This document shows positions 1 through 6,146 of a stretch of 7,340 nt of DNA, one piece after another; the first letter of the stretch is position 1; every line of letters begins with the position of its first letter. Origin of the DNA: Alphaproteobacteria bacterium (lineage in GTDB: Bacteria; Pseudomonadota; Alphaproteobacteria; Micavibrionales; Micavibrionaceae). Under the pieces are notes generated by a model. It saw only the letters and a list, made by a program, of their open reading frames with translations, had not been told where the DNA came from and ran no database searches. The stretch lies in the NCBI GenBank assembly GCA_023140905.1, contig JAGLKS010000029.1, forward strand, positions 1-7,340, in the 5' to 3' direction. The position numbers were made by a program, and so were the translations under genes.

Positions 1-1
1 C

Positions 2-718
<717 letters not shown>

Positions 719-732
719 CAAGAAACTACACA

Positions 733-1920
733 ATGATTCCATATAGCAGGCAAAATATTAACGAAGATGATATATCCGCAGTTACCGAGGTATTACGCGG
801 AGATTTCCTCACAACCGGCCCGAAAATAAAAGAATTTGAAGATGCTATTTGTGAGATTACCAACACTAAATACGCTATAGCCTGCTCCAACGGTACAATA
901 GCTTTGCACCTTGCCGGTATTGCTTTTGGCTTAAAAGAAGGCGATGCCGTAATAGTCCCTTCTGTAACATTTCTTGCAACAGCAAATGCAGCACGGTATT
1001 GCGGCGCAGAAGTCATGTTTTCCGACGTTGACCCTGATAGCGGCTTAATGCAAGCTTCGGATTTGGAACATGCTCTGAAAAGATGCAAAGATCTGGGTCT
1101 TAATCCCCGTGCAGTATTTCCTGTTCACCTTACCGGTCAGTGCGTTAACATAGAGGAAATATCTAAAACAGCAAAAGCTTCGGGCCTTAAGATATTAACA
1201 GACGCCGCCCACGCAATCGGCGGAGAATTACACGGGAAACCTGTAGGATCATGTGACCATGAAGACGCATGCGCTTTTTCTTTTCATCCGGTAAAAACGA
1301 TTGCTACGGGTGAAGGGGGAGCCGTCACAACTAACGACGCAAAACTGGCCGCAAAAATGAGAACACTGCGCCATCACAGCATGCAGACAACCCCTAAGAA
1401 AGGAGCGTGGTGCTATGAGATGGAAGAGCTTGGCTATAATTACCGGATAACAGATATTCAATGCGCCCTTGGCATTTCCCAGCTTAAAAGACTTGGAAAC
1501 TTTGTAGCACGTAGACGTGAACTGGTTGCACTTTATGATAAACTGCTGGAACCTCTGGCACCTGTATTAAAGCCCCCTCCCAAAATGCAATATTGCAATC
1601 CGGGCTGGCATCTCTATGCAGTGAAAATAGATTTTGCAGCCGCAAATATTACCCGACAGAATTTCATGGCCGCTTTGCACGATAAAGGCATTGGAACGCA
1701 AGTTCATTACATTCCCGTCCATACTCAGCCATATTACAAAAAGCGCTATGGGAATATAGAATTACCGGGAGCAGAGTCGTATTACGAACAAACACTATCT
1801 CTCCCCTTGTACCCCACACTAAGAAATGAGGATATACATTTTATTGTTAATGAGATAACGAAAGCGATACAGGTAAAAAATGAAAGCTGTTGCAATAATT
1901 CCTGCCAGAGGCGGCTCTAA
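733..1920 (+). CDS. pseC: UDP-4-amino-4,6-dideoxy-N-acetyl-beta-L-altrosamine transaminase, PseC
   Basis: This is a DegT/DnrJ/EryC1-family PLP aminotransferase. It transfers an amino group, in this family usually from glutamate, to C4 of the PseB keto sugar. The N-terminus MIPYSRQNINEDDI with LTTGP is typical of PseC. D157 in DAAHA should contact the PLP ring nitrogen, and K188 in FHPVKTIATGEGG is the predicted Schiff-base lysine. The protein is 395 residues, about 20 longer than the Helicobacter enzyme (about 375 from memory). The family-like sequence ends near NEITKAIQVKN. The last 13 or so residues (rich in Cys, Asn and Arg) are encoded by DNA that is also the start of pseF in another frame, a 41-bp overlap. 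They look like readthrough rather than a conserved tail. The ATG at 733 has no good Shine-Dalgarno, only an A-rich leader, so translation may depend on pseB. Confidence 0.95.
   Translation: MIPYSRQNINEDDISAVTEVLRGDFLTTGPKIKEFEDAICEITNTKYAIACSNGTIALHLAGIAFGLKEGDAVIVPSVTFLATANAARYCGAEVMFSDVDPDSGLMQASDLEHALKRCKDLGLNPRAVFPVHLTGQCVNIEEISKTAKASGLKILTDAAHAIGGELHGKPVGSCDHEDACAFSFHPVKTIATGEGGAVTTNDAKLAAKMRTLRHHSMQTTPKKGAWCYEMEELGYNYRITDIQCALGISQLKRLGNFVARRRELVALYDKLLEPLAPVLKPPPKMQYCNPGWHLYAVKIDFAAANITRQNFMAALHDKGIGTQVHYIPVHTQPYYKKRYGNIELPGAESYYEQTLSLPLYPTLRNEDIHFIVNEITKAIQVKNESCCNNSCQRRL
1875..1883 (+). other. A-tract/slippery heptamer at the pseC-pseF junction
   Basis: Bases 1875-1880 are six A followed by TGA. 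In the pseC frame the codons are GTA AAA AAT, so 1875-1881 reads A-AAA-AAT, the X-XXY-YYZ form of a -1 slippery heptamer. A -1 shift there brings TGA (1881-1883) into frame at once. The same bases form ATGA with the pseF start codon at 1880. One extra A in the DNA or transcript would also end pseC at this TGA. The pattern is directly visible; any slippage, phase variation or sequencing error is inference. Confidence 0.4.
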
Positions 1921-2554
1921 GAGACTTCCAAGGAAAAACATTCTGCCGATAGGAGGAAAGCCAATGCTCTCCTACCCTATTGCTGTAGCAAAACAAAGTA
2001 ACATATTTGACCGCATAATAGTCTCTACAGATGATAAGGAAATTGCCTCTATTGCAAAAGAACATGGTGCAGAAGTAGTAATGCGCCCGGAAGAAATGGC
2101 AACTGATGAGGCTCACGAAAGCGAGGCATATGGACATGTCCTTGATGTCCTCGCAGATGAAAATTACGTGCCGGATGCTTTTTGCGGTATATATCCGACA
2201 GCCGTTTTTATCTTGCCTGAAGATTTGCAAGGAGCTGCGAAATTATTAAACAGCGAGCAAAACCCTGATGTCGTAATGAGTGTATCAGAATTCCCTATCC
2301 ACCCGTATAAAGCGCTGCAAAAAAACGATGCCGGTTATTTAACGATGGTTTACCCGAAAGAGTGCAAACAAAGATCTCAATTCTACCCCCATTACGTTGC
2401 CAGTAACGGCACTTTTTATTGGTTCAGAACAACAAGTTTCAGGGAAAATCCCGGATATTACACTGATAAACTTGTTGGATATGAACTGCCAAACGAACGC
2501 GCTATTGATATCGACACTAAAAAAGATTACGAATGGGCATGTCTAAACATCTAA
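1880..2554 (+). CDS. pseF: pseudaminic acid cytidylyltransferase (CMP-Pse synthetase), PseF
   Basis: PseF transfers CMP from CTP to pseudaminic acid, giving CMP-Pse for the glycosyltransferases. The 224-residue protein has the usual length of this family. The N-terminal nucleotide-binding signature IPARGGSKRLPRKN is at residues 7-20, followed by GGKPMLSYPI. Further features are STDDKEIA, the central GIYPTAVF segment, and a C-terminal AIDIDTKKDYEWA whose D210 and D212 match the metal-binding Asp pair of CMP-sialate synthetases. YPTAVF is a PseF-like feature and, with the adjacent PseB, PseC and PseG, argues against a CMP-Neu5Ac or CMP-legionaminate synthetase. The ATG at 1880 is supported by AGG at 1871-1873 (6-nt spacing) and by the MKAVAIIPARGGSKR start, although it lies inside the annotated 3' end of pseC. 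A 22-bp gap separates it from the methyltransferase. Confidence 0.95.
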   Translation: MKAVAIIPARGGSKRLPRKNILPIGGKPMLSYPIAVAKQSNIFDRIIVSTDDKEIASIAKEHGAEVVMRPEEMATDEAHESEAYGHVLDVLADENYVPDAFCGIYPTAVFILPEDLQGAAKLLNSEQNPDVVMSVSEFPIHPYKALQKNDAGYLTMVYPKECKQRSQFYPHYVASNGTFYWFRTTSFRENPGYYTDKLVGYELPNERAIDIDTKKDYEWACLNI

Positions 2555-2576
2555 TCAATAATCAGGTAACAAAGAA

Positions 2577-3194
2577 ATGTTAAAATATAAAACCGAACAG
2601 GAAAATTTTTGGTCTGGTGAATTTGGTGATGAATATATACACAGAAATACACTGGACATAATCCCGTGCCGTATATCCATGTTTTCTAATATCTTAAAAT
2701 CTACAAGACAAATAAACTCTATTCTGGAACTTGGCGCTAATATAGGCATAAACCTTCACGCGCTGCATGCTCTTCTGCCAAAAGCGAAACTACATGCCCT
2801 TGAGATAAATGACAAAGCCATTGATGAGCTGCGGAAACATGAATGGATTGAGGCTCGGCAAGGCTCTATTCTAGAAGAAAACTTTACACAACTTGCCGAT
2901 TTATCGTTTACCTCAGGCGTATTAATTCACATAAACCCTGACGCTCTTCCAAAAGCATATGCTGCTTTATATAATTCCAGTCAACGTTATGTTTTGGTGT
3001 GTGAATACTATAACTCCTCACCCACCACACTTTCTTATCGTGGCAAGCAAGAGCGCTTGTTCAAACGCGATTTTGCCGGTGAAATGATGGATATTTATCC
3101 TGACTTGAAATTGATAGACTATGGCTTTGTTTATAGAAAAGACCCTAATTTTCCTTTGGATGACTTAACTTGGTTCTTAATGGAAAAACAATAG
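2577..3194 (+). CDS. pseudaminic acid biosynthesis-associated SAM-dependent methyltransferase
   Basis: This 205-residue class I (Rossmann) methyltransferase has motif I at residues 49-57 (ILELGANIG) and an acidic ribose-binding residue E76 in ALEIN at the end of the second strand. LSFTSGVLIHINPDAL (about 108-123) corresponds to the motif IV region. Its N-terminus, KTEQENFWSGEFGDEYIHRN, is characteristic of the small methylase family found beside pse genes (TIGRFAM class 'pseudaminic acid biosynthesis-associated methylase'). There is no signal peptide or membrane segment, so it should act in the cytoplasm. Its acceptor is not established; methylation of pseudaminic acid or a precursor is an inference from context. 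The ATG at 2577 has AGG at 2564-2566 with 10-nt spacing. It sits between pseF and pseG and is followed by the first non-trivial intergenic gap of the locus. Confidence 0.85.
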   Translation: MLKYKTEQENFWSGEFGDEYIHRNTLDIIPCRISMFSNILKSTRQINSILELGANIGINLHALHALLPKAKLHALEINDKAIDELRKHEWIEARQGSILEENFTQLADLSFTSGVLIHINPDALPKAYAALYNSSQRYVLVCEYYNSSPTTLSYRGKQERLFKRDFAGEMMDIYPDLKLIDYGFVYRKDPNFPLDDLTWFLMEKQ

Positions 3195-3197
3195 TGT

Positions 3198-3226
3198 TTG
3201 AAAGTGCTTTATAGTAGTTTCATTAT
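3198..3226 (+). promoter_or_regulatory. possible sigma70-type promoter upstream of pseG
   Basis: TTGAAA (3198-3203, 5 of 6 to TTGACA) and CATTAT (3221-3226, 4 of 6 to TATAAT) are separated by 17 bp, inside the 69-bp gap between the methyltransferase and pseG. Transcription would begin near 3232-3234 and read pseG, the formyltransferase and the glycosyltransferases. The gap itself has no convincing hairpin terminator, so read-through from pseB-pseF is also possible. Such matches occur by chance in AT-rich DNA, so confidence is low. Confidence 0.25.
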
Positions 3227-3230
3227 TTGC

Positions 3231-3263
3231 TTAGGAGCCTATAAAGTTTAGGAGACTATAAAA
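3231..3263 (+). repeat. tandem duplication of the ribosome-binding segment before pseG
   Basis: Bases 3231-3246 and 3248-3263 are near-identical 16-base units (14 of 16 positions by eye) with a 17-bp period. Each contains TTAGGAG followed by CTATAAA. The second unit gives the working Shine-Dalgarno AGGAG (3250-3254), 9 nt before the pseG ATG. The first places another AGGAG (3233-3237) 17 nt further upstream, too far to serve the same start directly. Confidence 0.7.
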
Positions 3264-4295
3264 ATGTCTATGGTTCGGCCCCATAAAAAAGCTATATTCA
3301 GGTGTGATGCCTCATCAAAAATTGGTGGTGGACACGTAATGCGTTGCCTCACTCTGGCAGATGAACTTAGCAAAAATGGATGGAAATGTGCCTTTTCCAG
3401 CAATCCAGATGCTCCCGTTATTATTCCTGCGCTAAAAAATTATCAGCTAATTGCGCCTGATGCCCTTGGAGATCTTAGCGACCGGGCAGATCTGCTAGTT
3501 ATAGATCATTACGGATTAGACCACGAATATGAAAAACAATGCAGGAAATGGGCTGACAAAATACTTGTCATTGATGATTTTGCGAACAGGACACATGATT
3601 GCGATATATTGATTGATCAGACTTATGGCAGATCAAGACTAGATTACACTTCATTAACCCCGGATCATTGCAAAATTCTAACGGGAACAAAATATGCGCT
3701 TCTCAGACAACAATTCAGGGATGCCAGAGAAAGATCTCTTGCAAGAAGACTAAATGATTTCAGCATAAAACGTGTGCTGATATCTCTTGGTATGATGAAT
3801 ATGCACAATATAAATTTAAAGGCTCTACAGGCACTAAAACTATTTGAGGATATCAGAGTACAAATTGACGTAGTACTCAGTTCCAGCGCTTCTTTCATGG
3901 ACGAACTCAAAAATGAAATCGCCAAAATTAATAAAACAGGATTCCATAAAGTGACACTTCATACAAACATAGAAAATATGCCCACAATAATGGCACAAGC
4001 TAACATAACTATCGGTGCCGGAGGATCTACAAGCTGGGAACGATGTACTTTGGGACTGCCCGCTATTGTGATAGAGCTGGCCAACAACCAGCGAAAAATA
4101 TCGAAAGAACTCGCCGAAGCAGGAGCTATTATAAATATGGGCTGGCATGAAAATGTTACAGCTCAGAATATCGCAGACACATTATCCGCATTGAGTAGTA
4201 ATCCTGACAGACTGATACAAATAAGCCAAAATGCCGCAAAAATTTGCGACGGCTCAGGTGTAGAAAGAGTAATTAAGGAGATACAAAATGCCTGA
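3264..4295 (+). CDS. pseG: UDP-2,4-diacetamido-2,4,6-trideoxy-beta-L-altropyranose hydrolase, PseG
   Basis: PseG is an inverting, GT-B-fold hydrolase that removes UDP from the acylated UDP-altrose sugar to release the free hexose for PseI. The N-terminal loop FRCDASSKIGGGHVMRC carries H24, matching the catalytic His in the GxGH motif of Campylobacter PseG. Y83 in IDHYGLD aligns with its conserved active-site Tyr. The C-terminal nucleotide-binding segment IGAGGSTSWERCTLGLP lies around residues 249-266 and is followed by ANNQ. At 343 residues it is longer than Campylobacter PseG (about 274 from memory). The ATG at 3264 is chosen because AGGAG at 3250-3254 is well spaced; Met3 (ATG at 3270) is a less well spaced alternative. 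The gene overlaps the formyltransferase by 8 bp, suggesting translational coupling. If that neighbour formylates N4, this PseG must accept a 4-formamido substrate. Confidence 0.94.
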   Translation: MSMVRPHKKAIFRCDASSKIGGGHVMRCLTLADELSKNGWKCAFSSNPDAPVIIPALKNYQLIAPDALGDLSDRADLLVIDHYGLDHEYEKQCRKWADKILVIDDFANRTHDCDILIDQTYGRSRLDYTSLTPDHCKILTGTKYALLRQQFRDARERSLARRLNDFSIKRVLISLGMMNMHNINLKALQALKLFEDIRVQIDVVLSSSASFMDELKNEIAKINKTGFHKVTLHTNIENMPTIMAQANITIGAGGSTSWERCTLGLPAIVIELANNQRKISKELAEAGAIINMGWHENVTAQNIADTLSALSSNPDRLIQISQNAAKICDGSGVERVIKEIQNA

Positions 4296-4965
4296 TTGGT
4301 GGAATAAACCCAGAAAAATATCAGTGATCGTCGATAACGATAGCTGGATATTACCTTACGCAAAAGAACTGGTAGCATGGTGCAATGATAATGGTGACAC
4401 GGCTGCTTTGTGCCGGAAACACAGTGAAATAAAAACCGGCGCAATAGCCTTTTATCTGGGATGTGTCAAAATCACCCCTCCTGATATTCTTGCAAAAAAC
4501 AGGTTCAATCTGGTTGTGCATGCTAGCGATCTTCCCAAAGGACGGGGCTTTTCTCCGTGGAGCTATGCAATACTGGAAGGGGAAAACAAAATTCCCGTAT
4601 GTCTTATCGAAGCTGCTAACGAGGTTGATGCAGGAAATATTTTTTACAAAGAATATATTTCCCTGAAAGGAGACGAATTAGTTGATAACCTTCGCGCTCT
4701 AATAGGTAGTAAAACTGTTGAATTTGGCCGAAAATTCCTGAATGAAACAAGCCCTGCCAAAGGAACCCCTCAGAAAGGAACAGCAACAATCTACCCTCGA
4801 AGATACCCTAAAAACAGCCAAATAGATGCTAATAAAACAATAGCTGAGCAATTTGATCTATTAAGAATTGTTGATAATAAGAACTATCCTGCATTCTTTG
4901 AATATAGAGGACAAACATATAAATTAATGATTGAAAAAGATGAGCGGGGTATTCTTTCCAATTGA
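4288..4965 (+). CDS. formyltransferase-family protein of the pseudaminic acid locus (candidate PseH replacement)
   Basis: This 225-residue protein has the hydrolase/formyltransferase fold of methionyl-tRNA formyltransferase and sugar N-formyltransferases such as the ArnA N-terminal domain, which use N10-formyltetrahydrofolate. The core VVHASDLPKGRGFSP with ILEGENKIP (residues 76-103) and EVDAGNI (112-118) is clear. H78 and D114 are 36 residues apart, the same spacing as the catalytic His and Asp of Fmt and ArnA. The Asn normally two residues before the His is Val76. The C-terminal part (about 160-225: YPRRYP, NKTIAEQFDLLRIVDN, YPAFFEYRGQTYKLMIEK) looks like a small substrate-binding domain. 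The strong AAGGAG at 4275-4280 (7-nt spacing) and the 8-bp overlap with pseG tie the two together. The inferred role is N-formylation of the 4-amino group left by PseC, in place of PseH acetylation. The fold call is firm; substrate and product are inference. Confidence 0.8.
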   Translation: MPDWWNKPRKISVIVDNDSWILPYAKELVAWCNDNGDTAALCRKHSEIKTGAIAFYLGCVKITPPDILAKNRFNLVVHASDLPKGRGFSPWSYAILEGENKIPVCLIEAANEVDAGNIFYKEYISLKGDELVDNLRALIGSKTVEFGRKFLNETSPAKGTPQKGTATIYPRRYPKNSQIDANKTIAEQFDLLRIVDNKNYPAFFEYRGQTYKLMIEKDERGILSN

Positions 4966-5045
4966 TAAATACCCTTACATCTTATAGCCTGAATTGATTA
5001 TGGCCTAACCTGAATATATTGCATCATTCTAAGGATTTTTACCCC
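4966..5045 (+). other. 80-bp intergenic gap before the first glycosyltransferase
   Basis: This AT-rich spacer has no convincing terminator hairpin. CCTGAAT occurs twice (4988-4994 and 5009-5015), 21 bp apart. TATATT at 5015-5020 resembles a -10 box, but the nearest -35-like TTGATT (4994-4999) is only 15 bp away, so I do not call a promoter. AAGGA at 5031-5035 is the probable ribosome-binding site for the ATG at 5046. Confidence 0.4.
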
Positions 5046-6146
5046 ATGCGCATCTCTTTGTTTATACCGGATTTCGAAGAAGGCGGCGCACAAAAAATGA
5101 TGGTAAATCTTGCCAATTCTCTGGCAGAAAAATCTGTCAGCGTTGATCTGGTCGTCGCTTGCAATCAAGGGTCCTTTAACAATCTTGTGAACACAAACGT
5201 CAATGTTGTGCCTCTGGACTGTGCAAGAACCCTGCACGCACTTCCAAAACTCGTGCGCTATATAAATTCAGAAAAACCGGATGTAATAATTTCTGCACTG
5301 TATCATGCAAATGTAATATGCCTTGCAGCAAAATGCCTGTCCAAAAAATCCCGCACAAAATTTATTGTAACGGAAAGAAATCACCTATCCTCAAAAATCA
5401 AAAACAGCAACTCTGTTAAGGATAAAATACTTCTTCCTGCAATAAAATTCCTTTATCCGAAAGCAGATTCAGTTATTGCCATATCCAAAGGTGTAATGGA
5501 TGATGTGGTTGAACTATGTGCCCTGAACGATGACAAAATATCCTATATTCACAATCCTGTAGTGACACCCTCCTTTGAGAAAGAAATTAAGTCTCATTCC
5601 GAGCTTCTCTTTCCTGACAGCACCCTGCCCCTAATAATAGCGTCCGGTCGATTGGTAGAGCAAAAAGACTACCCTACCATGCTAAAAGCTATGGCTTTGA
5701 TACTTAAGAAAAAACCGGCTAATTTAGCCATTCTGGGCAAAGGACCACTGCAAAAAGAACTCGCAGCCCTATCAAAAGAACTGGGAATAGAAAATAACGT
5801 CACCTTTAAAGACTTTGTAGAAAACCCCCTGTCCTATATGAAACAAGCCGACATATTCCTTATGACCTCAGCTTGGGAGGGATTTGGAAATGTTCTGGTT
5901 GAAGCCTTATATTGCGGATTATCCATAGTAGCTACTGATTGCCCGTCAGGCCCTGCTGAAATTCTAGACAACGGAAAATACGGTTATCTAACAAATGTAG
6001 GCGATGAAATTGATATTTCAAATGCTGTTTTAAAAGTCATGGAAAGCCCTTTTGATAAAGAACAGCAAAAGAAAAGAGCTATGAAGTTTACCACTGACAG
6101 CATATCTGATAAATATCTGAGGCATGTAAAAGGTTTGATAAGATAA
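5046..6146 (+). CDS. glycosyltransferase family 4 (GT-B fold)
   Basis: This 366-residue cytoplasmic glycosyltransferase has two Rossmann-like halves. The N-terminal acceptor domain opens with MRISLFIPDFEEGGAQKMM, where the Gly-Gly-Ala loop is typical of GT4 enzymes. The C-terminal donor domain begins near GRLVEQKDYP (about residue 201). The EX7E motif is WEGFGNVLVE with E278 and E286, followed by CGLSIVATDCPSGPAEIL. GT4 enzymes are retaining and usually use NDP-hexoses, so this is more likely to add a neutral or amino sugar in the repeat unit than to transfer CMP-Pse. The donor cannot be read from sequence. The frame extends up to a TTG at 5019, but the ATG at 5046 is preferred. It has AAGGA 10 nt upstream, and the hydrophobic MRISLFIP start is what the family shows. 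Its stop overlaps the next start by one base. Confidence 0.9.
   Translation: MRISLFIPDFEEGGAQKMMVNLANSLAEKSVSVDLVVACNQGSFNNLVNTNVNVVPLDCARTLHALPKLVRYINSEKPDVIISALYHANVICLAAKCLSKKSRTKFIVTERNHLSSKIKNSNSVKDKILLPAIKFLYPKADSVIAISKGVMDDVVELCALNDDKISYIHNPVVTPSFEKEIKSHSELLFPDSTLPLIIASGRLVEQKDYPTMLKAMALILKKKPANLAILGKGPLQKELAALSKELGIENNVTFKDFVENPLSYMKQADIFLMTSAWEGFGNVLVEALYCGLSIVATDCPSGPAEILDNGKYGYLTNVGDEIDISNAVLKVMESPFDKEQQKKRAMKFTTDSISDKYLRHVKGLIR

Noticed and set aside
726..1088. 120-codon open frame on the minus strand opposite pseC
   Set aside because: It lies wholly over the well-supported pseC and shows no recognisable domain; an antisense shadow.
1847..2230. 127-codon minus-strand open frame over the pseC/pseF junction
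   Set aside because: Cys/Phe/Tyr-rich composition typical of an antisense frame, and fully explained by pseF on the other strand.
1880..2554. CMP-N-acetylneuraminate or CMP-legionaminate synthetase
   Set aside because: The enzyme superfamily is shared, but the YPTAVF segment and the flanking pseB, pseC and pseG favour the pseudaminic acid enzyme.
4463..4666. 67-codon plus-strand frame inside the formyltransferase gene
   Set aside because: It overlaps the catalytic core of the formyltransferase in another frame and has no supporting motif.
4984..5006. Possible inverted repeat AGCC...GGCCT in the 80-bp gap as a terminator
   Set aside because: The stem would be only 3-4 bp with a long loop and no following T-tract.
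4994..5020. Possible promoter TTGATT...TATATT before the first glycosyltransferase
   Set aside because: The spacer is only 15 bp and the -35 match is 4 of 6; expected by chance in an AT-rich gap.
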